Source: Balanoglossus misakiensis
Taxonomy: Eukaryota > Hemichordata
Direction of reading: 5' to 3'
Assembly: GCA_040954595.2 (NCBI GenBank)
Contig: CM082580.2
Span: forward strand, 3,224,001 to 3,288,000
Length of the DNA stretch: 64,000 bases
Position 1 is the stretch's first letter. Every line of letters starts with the position of its first letter. The notes beneath the pieces are model-generated. The model had not been told where the DNA came from and ran no database searches. It saw only the letters and a program-made list of their open reading frames with translations. Both the position numbers and the translations under genes were made by a program. Shown piece by piece: positions 13,505 to 23,587 of this stretch.

Positions 13505-16500
13505 GTTATTACTATTAATATTATTGTTATTTTTTGTAATTATGCTGCAACTTGTATATTTGTCTCAGTGACTTGGCATTTTTGATAATAACTATAATAA
13601 TTGCATCATTATTCGTAAGGTTCAGTTGGTAAAATTTAAATGTATAATTGTCAATCTTCAGAACAACAACACAAAATTTGTGGTACGCATTACACTTTGA
13701 TTCTTGTAATCCCAACTTTTATTAAAAAGGGACAGAGTTTTGTCAATATCATAACTGCAAAAGTGTTAAGTACTGGTCTGTGTATAGTGAAGTGCTGACT
13801 GTGGTTGTGTTTTCTAATCTAACAGCGTTGCAGTAAGAAACAGATAGAACATGATGCCCCTGTTGTCAGATACTATGAGCGTCTGGCTACAGTTCAGTCC
13901 AGAGGTTCCCAAGCTAGTCATCAAGTGTTGAGAGATATACTCAAAGATGTACAGACTAACATGGTACCTAGGGGTCTACTGAAAGAATGGGCAATGCATA
14001 CATTTCCAGGAGCGACTGATTATTGGACATTCAGGAAACAGGTGAGAGATAGCCATATGGTCTTCCACAGTTTTGGATCACCTTAGATTATCTGTTAATC
14101 TGAGGTGGCATCCTTGGAAAACTTTCCCCATATATATTCCACTGTGGACAATCAAAAAAATTGAGTAAATCCTTTCTCAAACGCTCAACTCGGCCAAAAC
14201 ATATGGACTGCATAGAGAAAGACTAATGTTTGATATGAATCCATAGAAACGAGTTTAATCCAGTCTAATTATTTGTTGCATTGCAGTGTACACTACAGTT
14301 AGCATTGCTGGGCTTTGCAGAGTTTGTACTTCATCTAACACGTCTGAACCCAGAGATGCTGCAGATTGGACAAGACAGTGGTCAGCTGTCAGTCTTCTAC
14401 TTCAGATTTGATATTGATGATACCACAGGTAAAAATAATTCTCTTTTTTTTTTCAAAATCAGTTTTATCAGACTTGTTTTTGATTATGAAAGTGTCTCTT
14501 GCACCATAAGCAAGCAATCAATGTATATGAGAATGGATCAGGGGAAGTGAAAAATTGAGATACGGCCGTGTCCCCAAACCGTCGCCCCTGACAAGTCTCG
14601 CGTCAGATTTGAGCAAAATCATCACTTGAACAGCCTTTGAAATGGCATGCTGTCACTCTCACTTTTGCATGTGACAGGATCAGAGAAATGTCGAATCATC
14701 AAGATTATCACAAGTTTAAGTGACTAGGTTACAGGTTCATCATTATTTGTTCTGGATGTAAAGCCACAGAAAAATAACACATTCAAGATGGTGTACATGC
14801 CTTTTGATCTGAATTAGCCAATCAAAAGACAGGAACCAGGCACACCCCTTTTTGGGGGGGTTCTGAGGAAAACTGATAGGATCACTTGAGAGTTTTGCCC
14901 AATCTGATGAAAATCCAGTGTATAGGTCTTTTCTCTTGAAATGTTGTCTGTACTTCCATGCCCCCCCCCCCTCTTAAAGGCAATAGATCGTCTCACACAC
15001 ATGCACGTAACTTCCATTCAAATAGTGGACTGCCTTTGCTTCCTTCCATATTTCATGCGCACCATATAAGTAGATTCTGGTTTTGTCCCTCCTTTTCACC
15101 CAAGCTGGCGTCTTTTCACGATCTCCGACACAGATTATGGTCGCCGCCATCTTCTCTGTTGTTAGGACAGAGCACTGCCTTATGGGATTGACTGTTCACT
15201 AAACGTCTGTAACCAGCGGCTACAGTTGGAACATGCGCGTGAGACGAGCTACGCGTTTTAATTCCACAAATTTTGCATTTCACAGGTGAATTAGATGCCA
15301 ATCGACCTGTACCATTCCGCCTGACCCCAAACATTGCCGAGTTCCTGACCTCAGTCGGAGTCAGTGGTGTGCTGACTGCCTCCATGATTGCAGTGGCTAG
15401 ATGTTTTGTACAGCCCAACTTTAAACTGCCAAGTCTCCTCAAAGCGATACTACGAGACGAAATCATCTACTGGGATAAAAAGGTGAGGATTCACAAGAAT
15501 TGACGAGGTTTAGCAATTTGTATTACTGCATGTGCATTGGTATTCTACTGTACATGGATTTTTGGGTGTTTTTTGGATGTACTCTTCTGCTTGTATCGCT
15601 GACAATAACCGTAAAACTGATCCTTCACGCTATGCGGAAGTGTGTTCTCTGTCAACAGGTCAAATTTGGGCGGTCGTACGTGGCCTTTGAATAAAAAAAC
15701 CTTAGGGATTTTTGTTTACAATATAAAATCCACTGTACAAAATCATTGGATTTTTAGCGTTTCGATCTAGTTACTGTGGTTACAGGACGCACACGCTAAC
15801 CGCTGCTTAACGTGGCGGCCTATGGCAGGGTGTAGCTGCCTTTACCATACTCGCACAGTCGGTGTGCACACAACCATGTGTATTTTCAACTAGTTACAAG
15901 CCCCTGGTTGGACGTCATAGTGGTTTTGTTCAAAACTGAGTGGACTGTCCTATATAAAGACCCATAGCAACGGGAAAAAAGATATGGGTGCCCCACAGAC
16001 TTTTTATCACGTGGAGAAGTACCAAGTTGCTGTTTGAACTTCACTCAGATCACATTGATCAATTCACAAAATGGTTGAGATGTTTAGTGTTCTATTTACA
16101 GTGCTATCATTCTGTGAGAGAATATTGCACAAATATTATGCTGCTATTCAGTGTTGAGGGCGCTGTTCAGGTTGAGGGTTGTAGGTGTATCAGCAAATTT
16201 TGTGAACATACGGGCAAACCTGTTCTGTGTATTTTATCACTATGAAAATGTAAAATTCAAGTGTTTCTTAAACTGGTGCAAAGTTGGTCTTGGTTTTGGA
16301 TAGAAAAAATGAGAGAAAAAATTTAGATTGAATACCCAGATATATGGGATATCAATTTTGTCCCGGTTCAGCTATGATTACAGTAGATTTAACAAAAGCT
16401 AATTCAAATTCATTTATATCATATAAAGACTGGTGCTGTTATGTTTTCACTGTAAATCTTGTCTCCGCCCGATTTATATGCTCCAAATGAATAAGCATCA

Positions 16501-19500
16501 CAGAGATTGAATCTACTACTGATTTCACTCCAAATACTATAAATCCACAATGTGCCACATGCAGAATTGTTTTTAGAACATCAATGCTAGTCTGATTAAT
16601 CAAAATTTAAATTTAAGATTGTCATTTTGATTCTGGAAGTCGATGCATCATGGACACATTCTTTAGTATGCCCATTGTCAAATGTGAAAATGAGTGTGAG
16701 TTATAGCATTTGGGCTATCCCAAACAGAAAGGGGTCTTATGGGAGTGTGATACTTATGACAATAAAACCCCTTTTTGCTTGGGATGACCCATTTGTGATG
16801 AGTCATGGTGGTCAACTGACAATACTGACTGTGCACTTCTATTAAAATGTCTGTGTACAGATGCATGTAAGATTAAAAGTCAATCTATTGGACCTTGTGA
16901 AATGTAAGTGAAACATTAAAGGAGAAGTCAATTATAGGTTGATCAGGCAGCCTTATTTGAATTCCACCAGTCTTGGACAAGCTATTAATAAAAAATCATT
17001 GTTATCAGTAACTATTAAAGGAAAAGGCTAGGATTGCCAGTTTGGGCTGCTCTGTTAATATTGAGTTCAAATGTATACAATGATTTCAGAAAAATTACTT
17101 CTGGGGTGTACTCTAGTAAAACTTGTTGGAGATCATAGATTATGAAACAAACAATATGCTCAGCTTTTGAGAGAATTATTCATTTATTTTGCACATTTTG
17201 ATATCATTTGTATACTAGTTATTCTTTGATGTTTTATGAGTCCATGATAAATGTGGCCATAAGGAAATGTGTTCAACCTGAAAGATCTCCACAAAGAAAT
17301 CCCTAAATAATGTTTAAAATATCCCCAACGGTGTCCTTTCAGAATTGCTGTAAATCTGCAGTAAAACGAAATTTATCTGTGCATATGTATTTATGTCTTT
17401 CAATGTAGACATGTGGGAGTCTAAAGTTTTCTGTGCGAAGTGAACACCAAGGAACAAGCATGTACTTCTAGGTTTTGTTAATCAGTTGCAAATGGGAATA
17501 GCATGCAGAGACTGAGAACTGCAATCATGTACTGACAAAGGTTGAGACATGACAGACTTTGCAGCATGAGTTTTAGAAATCTATTAATAGATGTGAGCTT
17601 ATGAGTTTGTATGCGAGTAATGAAATTAAACAACGTTCCCTGTACTATTGATCCTGTCTAGAGTGAAATACCTTGATATGCATGGTGCACCATTACTTTA
17701 CAGTGACCCAGCTGAAATGAGATTGTCTGTTGAATTATAAAAAGCCCAGGCTCCTCTTATTATCTTGAGACCAGGATTTAGTTGTTAAATTTGCTAAATG
17801 CTCGGAATTCAAGATTACTGTTAATTCTTGTAATTGAATTTTGCAACAGTGCAGTATTCACTGTTTATGTGTTCTCATACATGTGTTTGAATTTAGCAGC
17901 ATTGTGATTCAAGTCTGTGTACTTGTGTAGATGGTTATACAAGCAGCAGTGTGATTGGTTGTATAATTTCAATTCTGAGAAATTCAAACTATCAACCAAT
18001 AAGCCGAGATCAAATATAATGTCTAGGCATTGAACCCCCCTAAAAAAGACTAACAAAAACAACAACGACAACAAAAACTCCACATTTCAATACGATAATT
18101 CATTGCATTTGTTTGCTTTTTTTAAACTATTTTTTCAGAATCAAGAAGAAAAACCAGTAACAGGTACACAACCACAGGATATGGACAGCGAAGCACTCAT
18201 CAGTATTGTCAACAAAGCTGTATTGGCGATTACAACAAGGTTACAGAGTAAGTGTTGCCATAGTTCTTTATTCTCTCGAATCTCTGTAGAGCATCCCAGC
18301 TCTACTCCCAAAAGTGTATGTATATTTAGTTTGATAAGTTGAGGTTGATGGACCATACCTGGGCCACAGATGCAGTTGAGTGAATTATTATTTCAACATA
18401 AAACTCAGAGAGCTTTATAAATATTTGGCTTCTTCGTGCTCTCTGTGTTGATGTCAATTCAATCAACCACTCTTCAGGTTGTATTATATATACACATAAC
18501 ACTGAAGTTCAACATTTCCTGTTTGACTACATTATCCTTTCTCTTCAGTCAATGCTCACATGATATTTTAGTGTGTAAGTGACAGGTACTGTAAAACCTG
18601 TTATTTTCGCGAGCAATAAATTTACGCGAGAGCCAAAAAAAACACGAATATAAAGACTCGCGTAAATATAGTTGTGAAAGAACAATGTGCACGATGCAGT
18701 ACGAGAACGCGAAAATTAATACTCGCGAAACAGTGGCCTCTCTCGATATCGCGAAAATTTCAACTCGCGAAAAATAACATGTTTTACAGTATTCATCTGT
18801 TACACAGGGCACACAACAGCCCTGGATTGTACAACACTTCAATGTTGCCATCAAAATTCAATTTTATTTTATTTTTAGACAGTCAGTTGTCTGTTTTCTA
18901 TCTATTATCCAAAAAATAATGGACCTGATTTTTTTTTCAATACTCCTTCAGTTTAACTTTTCTCAATTCAATCAATGTTTTCCTTCCAAGCTGTTTCTGA
19001 ATTTATTGGAAAAAAACATTCAGTTTGAGAATATAGGTGTAATTTAAGTCAATTGAGTCAACCCATGGGAATATAGAAATTCATTTTAGAGCTAAAATGT
19101 CACAAGTACTTGATATTAGCCAAGTTCTTCCTACATGTGTATGTATTTGTGCAATGTGTGTATTTGTCAGTCGGAGTCTCAATATATTACAGTTGGCATG
19201 GAAAGAATGGGTTTTCTGAACTGAATTTTAATAACAGATCATGACATCTGCTTGATATTGACAAACAAATCGGCGATGGTAGATCGTACAAGATTAATTG
19301 CAGTTGTCATCGGATTGAGGGCCGGCGCCTGGTTAGTCATATGTTCAAAGCACACGCATATTTTAACTTGATAGCCTGGAGGGAAAAGCAAAGATTTGGA
19401 GCTTGACAAACTTTGGGTAATAGAATAAACCCTGTATCTTGACATCAGACATGGACATGCACTGGTGATCTGTCTGCAGATGCTGATAATCCATACGAAA

Positions 19501-20655
19501 TGCAAATTGGGTCGTAACTGATAAGGCATATATCTTTAATTAAGGTGAATTGAAATACAAGTCTAGGAAGTCATTGATTTTATACAGCAAGTGCATTTCA
19601 CCAAAATCAATATTACATGTAGTAAGGGATAGGGGTGGCGTTTTGCTTGACTGCAGTATTTGTTAATGTTCTAAGAGACTGAACAGGAATTTAATCTCAT
19701 ACAGTCTGGCACTGGCAGACCTCCCGGAGATTTCTGTCTGAAATTGGCTTAAGTGATCTCCTTAATACACATTTTGAATTCACTTGCCAAAGCTCAGAAT
19801 GAAAATTACCACACAACCTTTTCAATTATTAACCTGAGATTGTGTTAACGCTGGCCATTAGGACCTTTACGGAAGTACCACTGTAATGTATGGCCTACAA
19901 AACTAGTAAATATCTTAGTCAACATTCACTCCATTTTGATAAAATTTTGTCCAAGCACAGTCTAGTAGGCTTATACTATACATACATATATATTTGGTTA
20001 AATTTTCAGGATGGATAGGAAAGTGAACGTTTTTAAGACCGCTTTCATTATCCTGGTGTGTGTGTGTGTGAAATGTATGCTGCATTTAAAGGTATACGGT
20101 CACCTATGGAAAATTAGCTATAGTTACCATGGCGAATTGAGATCTAGCCAATCACGGATTTTCAGTGGGTGGCACACGCGAAAAAAAGAGCGCCACCATA
20201 TGTTCTTTAGAACGCTTAAATACGCCATTTCAGCCATCTATGCGCGTATGCAAATTGGAGGTGACCGTATACTTTTAACCCATTCACAATTTGGTATATG
20301 CCGATTGCTTTAGAGGGGTTGGATGAACCCGAACATAGGTAGATGTACATGTATGGGGGGGGGGGGGGGGGGGCTGGTTGCATTCTGTCCTACCTATATT
20401 GCCTATTCATTGATGCTACATTACCAGAGGAATCCACTATACAATTTCTGCATTACCGGTCTGTATTCAGCTAATGCCACACACAAACACACACAAAATG
20501 AAAATCCATTCCTATTTTTTAATGTTGCTTGATGCTGTTTTTCAGATCTTGCTCAGTTTGAAGGTGGTGACAGCAAAGTCAGTACACTGGTGGCTGCAGC
20601 CAACAGTCCGGATAATCTGTGTCGAATGGACCCAGCATGGCATCCGTGGCTCTAA
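2637..20655 (+). CDS. TRRAP: TRRAP (transformation/transcription domain-associated protein), C-terminal 22 exons
   Basis: TRRAP/Tra1 is the nuclear scaffold that docks activators onto the SAGA and NuA4/TIP60 histone acetyltransferase complexes. I recognise it from very high similarity to vertebrate TRRAP, for example WIRCSKEL, DDLSHWS, FIRST-exon FAT helices and the C-terminal DPAWHPWL. Exons: 2637-2864, 3375-3470, 4087-4182, 4542-4660, 5165-5282, 5790-5905, 6417-6629, 6998-7117, 7733-7921, 8545-8693, 9125-9406, 9830-10002, 10635-10734, 11189-11486, 11984-12185, 12607-12714, 13210-13326, 13826-14041, 14287-14428, 15286-15482, 18139-18247, 20546-20655. All have AG/GT borders, and the phases join to 3498 nt, 1165 codons plus stop, about 30% of the usual roughly 3800-residue protein. 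The first exons give the FAT domain, those from about 11984 the PI3K-like pseudokinase, and the last the FATC. Earlier exons must lie left of the window. The ATG at 2640 is internal, not a start. Confidence 0.95.
3515..3715. repeat. Dispersed repeat family D, copy 1
   Basis: The stretch with TAGGTTTTCACTTTG, CTAGGGGGTCAAATCAC, GCATTCTGGG and ACTTCCTTTGGTCAAACAT recurs at 40473-40660 with scattered differences. No inverted ends are seen. It lies within a TRRAP intron. Confidence 0.7.
4960..5081. repeat. Half copy of TA-flanked MITE family A
   Basis: The sequence from GCAGTACAAGAACGCG through TGGCCTCTCTCGATATC to the terminal ATTTTACAGTA matches the right half of the full copies at 18587 and 47318. 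The left half is absent. It lies within a TRRAP intron, ending about 80 bp before the next exon. Confidence 0.8.
7941..8299. mobile_element. MITE family B (TTAA-type), full copy
   Basis: The ends read TTTAAAGGGACAGTCTC and GAGACTTTGTCCCTTTAA, so TTAA is found at both tips, the target preferred by piggyBac-like elements. The interior is a long imperfect palindrome: the ATATATAATGAATCAACG block and its inverse, and TATTCATTTTGGC with its inverse. It has no coding capacity. It lies within a TRRAP intron. Confidence 0.8.
9125..9406 (+). CDS. TRRAP: TRRAP exon with Thr/Ala-rich low-complexity linker
   Basis: This exon starts by completing the conserved QRERYKS segment and then turns into a stretch dominated by Thr, Ala and Ser, encoded by ACC/ACA/GCA/CAA-type triplets. 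Its donor is CAAG/GTTTGT, and the next exon resumes in frame with a Ser/Gly-rich run before the conserved SDPGPIRATAPMW block. It is therefore a flexible loop between FAT helices. The +1 frame of the same bases reads as polyglutamine, but the splice phase and the conserved flanks select the Thr/Ala frame. Confidence 0.85.
10140..10355 (+). repeat. Dispersed repeat family E, copy 1, with YY1-type motif
   Basis: It shares GTCCTAACAACAGA, AAGATGGCGGC, TTGGGTGAAAAG and CATGAAATATGGAAGG with the inverse of 15040-15255, in the same order and spacing. AAGATGGCGGC at 10243-10253 is the consensus YY1 core. It lies within a TRRAP intron. Confidence 0.75.
11984..15482 (+). CDS. TRRAP: TRRAP pseudokinase-domain exons
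   Basis: Six exons (11984-12185, 12607-12714, 13210-13326, 13826-14041, 14287-14428, 15286-15482) encode the PI3K-related kinase-like domain. Recognisable blocks are FLIEEKCRFLSNFST, HNTAARRLYIRGQNGK, MVPRGLLKEW and NRPVPFRLTPN. Where an active PIKK would have its GDRHxxN catalytic loop and DFG activation motif, the exon at 14287 reads FVLHLTRLNPEML and YFRFDIDD, with neither motif. This agrees with the established view that TRRAP/Tra1 is catalytically dead and acts as a scaffold. Confidence 0.85.
12215..12418. repeat. MITE family B, truncated copy
   Basis: The left end TTAAAGGGACAAAGTCTC and the internal TTTGATACAAGACACCGT block match the full copies at 7941 and 42126. The match stops after the central TATTCATTTTTGGCGAG, so the right half is missing. 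It starts about 30 bp after a TRRAP exon. Confidence 0.8.
13379..13505 (+). repeat. (ATC/CAT)n microsatellite
   Basis: Nearly pure trinucleotide tract of CATCAT and CACCAT units inside a TRRAP intron. The isoleucine/threonine ORF it creates is an artefact. Confidence 0.95.
15040..15255 (-). repeat. Dispersed repeat family E, copy 2 (inverted)
   Basis: The reverse complement aligns with 10140-10355, including the AAGATGGCGGC core at 15143-15153 (as GCCGCCATCTT on plus). The two copies are inverted about 4.9 kb apart within TRRAP introns. Confidence 0.75.
15483..18138 (+). other. Long TRRAP intron
   Basis: This 2.66-kb intron lies between the last pseudokinase exon and the exon that starts NQEEKPV. 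The donor AAG/GTGAGG and the acceptor TTTTTCAG are clear. I see no other exon, and only AT-rich sequence with a few short ORFs that lack splice support. Confidence 0.7.
18587..18791. mobile_element. MITE family A, full copy
   Basis: Terminal inverted repeats start TACTGTAAAAC and end GTTTTACAGTA. Inside them is a second inverted segment containing TTATTTTCGCGAG and CTCGCGAAAAATAA. With TA taken as the duplicated target, the element is about 200 bp, has no coding capacity, and resembles a Tc1/mariner-type MITE. It is rich in TCGCGA palindromes. Confidence 0.85.
20086..20278. mobile_element. MITE family C (TTAA-type), copy 1
   Basis: The ends read TTAAAGGTATACGGTCACC and GGTGACCGTATACTTTTAA. 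The interior has an ATTGGCT/AGCCAAT-like core and a TTCAGTGGGTG block shared with the copy at 44208. About 190 bp, non-coding. Confidence 0.8.
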
Positions 20656-21970
20656 AACACCAATGGCCCCACCTGTGACTTTCGTCTAGACCTTTAAACC
20701 AATGGACTCTCAACAGCTGTATACAGAATGCTGCAATTGTTGAAAGAAGCCACAAAAATAATCCAACTTGAGATCAAGGATAAAACACCAAATCATTGTT
20801 ATAACCGTACACCCAAATACAAGCAATATTGAACCACTGGCAATGTCAAATACATGTGTACAACCAAAGTTGAGTCGCAACTCCAAACTTTCAGTCGTCA
20901 TAGTCAAATGTATCAGTCCTACAAGCGCTTGTAGTTCTCTGAGAAAACTTTCTCGAAAACTAACATTTAGTCTCAAACAAAAATCTCTGGAATTTAGCAG
21001 CTAAATTATTGGTTGATGATATATAGAGATATTGTATGATTTAGAGTTTGTACAGTTTGAAGAGTGACACAAGTCAATCTGAAATTGTTCTGTTATTTGA
21101 TGTTGGATTTCCCAGTTAAATGTTATAAATACAGTAAATGCTGGTACATTAACTCGCACAGCCAGTAGGAGAGGCTGTCGTTTTGCAGCCAATTTACAAT
21201 TTACATTTAACAAAAATAGCCACAAACAAAACCAAACAAATCCATTCTGTTTCTGCATAAACACTTTCTCAGCTGTCAATTTTGACGGGAGGGAGAAAAC
21301 ATCCAGTATGGTGTTTATCTGTCCAAGATAAGTTGAATAAGATTTCTATGACAAGACAATATATAGTTGAAATTTATATTTTTAAAATCTGAAGTTTTTT
21401 TAAAAAATAAAGACATGCAAATATTTGATGGGGAATGGTATTGATGGTTGTTATGTTATGCTACATGTCCAAGAGAGAGAAGGCAAGAATTCTTTCAACG
21501 TAATGCTTTCAAAGTCGATAAAGGTGCATGTATTTTAGTATTGGTCAATTGTTGTGTTGTGCCTCAGACAGGAGTATAACTAAGAAGTTCGACATTGGTC
21601 CTTGGGGTTGACAGTATTAGCAAAGCAAGAGTGGGGAGAGAGGATTGAAGAGAGTTTTTATATAGACAAAAATAGCCACAAGGAAAGCAACCAAACCAGT
21701 TGTCAGTTTCTCATCCTCATCTGCCACCCCTGGGCTTTGGGTTTGTACAAATGATCAAGAGTTTACATCAATACAAAACAGGAATGCCAAAATGAAGTTG
21801 AACAAGAAACAGAGAGCAAGATGTGAATTTTAATCTTGGCTTTATAATTATCAGCCAGACTTATACCATTTAATAACTGTTATTTATTTGCATTTTTGCA
21901 TTTGCGGCTTGTATTAATGTCTTGTTAGTATAGATCAATTATGTTGTAATAAATTCATTTTGGCAATAAT
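20656..21970 (+). other. TRRAP 3' UTR with probable polyadenylation signal
   Basis: After the TAA at 20653-20655 the sequence has no supported exon. The first well-placed AATAAA on the plus strand after a long AT-rich run is at 21948-21953, so a 3' UTR of about 1.3 kb is likely. The true cleavage point is unknown. Confidence 0.45.
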
Positions 21971-23015
21971 TTATCATCGTCAGTGCATGTATGTGTAAAA
22001 TATGTATGGTTGGAAATTTGGTTGGCCACCCCTCTTCCAAAATTATTTGTGTTCTCGACCGCCCCTGCTGGGCCTTACAAGATTGCCCACACTTGATGAC
22101 AGGTGTTACTCTAAATATTCATGCTTACGTGTCCCAATGATATGCTAATTTCAAACTTCAATTTGCATAAAATTAAACTTTACAGGTGTGTTATGTAGTG
22201 TATGTGGGGAAGGCTTACAGCTATTGATGTTATGCGTGTACATGGTAAGCTTACGCAAAAATTGTCTAGGCCTAATGCAGTAGGCCTATAAGTGTCACGT
22301 TTTTAGTTTTTTTTTCCCTTAAATCTCCATGAAATCGATGTGAAGATAGTGACTATCTATATCCTCTTCGAAAACTAGCAGCTACACATTGGTATAGCTA
22401 AAACTGGGTCACAATGCTCTACATGGTACTACTGCCCGTCTGTGTATTGAGTGCATGGCCTCCCTGGCTTTTGAATGAACCACTCTACAAGGAGCCACAG
22501 CGGCAACGCGTCTGAGGGTATGAGGCCGATATTGGTGAGCAACTCATCTGCGAAAAGATTTGATACTGCAGTGAAGCCGTCCGACATTACAAATCACATC
22601 TGATGAACAGCAACAGAAAGTTAGCAGAATTTTACAAGGTATGCAGAATTTGTTAAATAGTAAAACAGCCAACCTTGTTACATGTTGGTTTCTATGTACA
22701 CATACCAGAAATTTGTAGTGAATTTATTGCAACGTTTGTGGTTTGTTTCTAGTGAATTGACTTTATGTATGCAAATCATCACTACCCCCCCCCCCCCCCC
22801 CCCATTAATTGCTTCCTACGCCCCAGCAAAAGTTTGAATGCAGACTGCTTGCCACCATAAACACAGACACGGTCAAGGTTAGGTTTTTAATCAATGTTTA
22901 TTTCTCTTCACTACATTTTTGCCATCACTCAATTTTTACAATAAAATGACGAGGCATAAATTCGTATAATTCATATCTTACACACATTCATTCTTGCTGT
23001 AGAATGTTTTTGTCA

Positions 23016-23110
23016 TTATTATGTCGCCGGGAGTTTTTCCACTTTTACCCGGGCAGTACTTTTCTAGACAGGGGCGACAAACGTTATGCGCATGTGCCAC
23101 AGGAAGTAAA
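23016..23110. repeat. Fragment of gypsy LTR tip joined to an inverted flank repeat
   Basis: The bases from TGTCGCCGGGAG to CAGTACTTTTCT (about 44 bp) match the first 44 bp of the 3' LTR at 37273. They are followed at once by the inverse of a unit (GCGCAT...AACGTTTGTCGCCCCTGT) that also lies immediately left of the 5' LTR at 30307-30346. The piece starts TGTCGCC and contains GGCGACA in inverse about 50 bp later. Confidence 0.65.
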
Positions 23111-23519
23111 CAGTTACATAGACTTATGCTGGAGACGTAACTTTTTTTCAAAAGGGATGAAAAATACCCAAAAGGGATGGACAAAATGACACATAAAGCT
23201 CGTGTGAACCATGATCTAAAACATACCTCATGTCCACATCAATCTAACCCTGGCCTAATAAGATATCGCGACTTGAATTTGGTGGCGCGTAATTTGAGCA
23301 TGCACAACGTCATGTCAGTGTTGTGTCAGTTTGAAATAAACATTTCAAAGTTATGCAGATACTGTGATTTCGACTTAGGCTAATAAAACTTCACCTACGT
23401 CATGTTGATAGCTGTTTAACAATCGTGTGATTTTCACGAAAAGTATGATGTGTACTACCGCCTTAGTTGAGAAATAAACAATAATCCGTTCTCATGAGCA
23501 ACAGCAGACGATGTAAACA

Positions 23520-23530
23520 TTTGGCGCGAA
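23520..23530 (+). promoter_or_regulatory. E2F-type site upstream of the DUF6589-like gene
   Basis: TTTGGCGCGAA matches the E2F consensus TTTSGCGCGAA. It is 57 bp before the ATG at 23588, a promoter-proximal position for a TATA-less gene. The motif match is seen directly; the function is inferred. Confidence 0.4.
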
Positions 23531-23587
23531 CGTTTCCAAAAGTGGACCAGTCGTTACCATGGTAGTCTAGTTGTAAACACTGCCAAG

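Larger units (their letters stand above)
18248..20545 (+). other. Last TRRAP intron with two MITE insertions
   Basis: This 2.3-kb intron splits an Asn codon before the final FATC exon. It contains a full TA-flanked MITE (18587-18791), a TTAA-flanked MITE (20086-20278), a short TG repeat near 20055-20071 and a G tract at about 20334-20353. I see no other coding sequence. Confidence 0.7.
21971..23587. other. Intergenic DNA between TRRAP and the DUF6589-like gene
   Basis: I see no gene. It contains a C tract (about 22785-22803), the LTR-tip fragment at 23016-23110 and, near its right end, the E2F-like promoter site of the next gene. Confidence 0.6.

Noticed and set aside
13361-13585. Poly-isoleucine/threonine ORF
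   Set aside because: Translation of an intronic CAT/ATC microsatellite.
18549-18919. ORFs on both strands in the TRRAP intron (also near 47211-47577 and 39405-39789)
   Set aside because: They recur wherever a family A MITE lies and are created by its palindromic arms.
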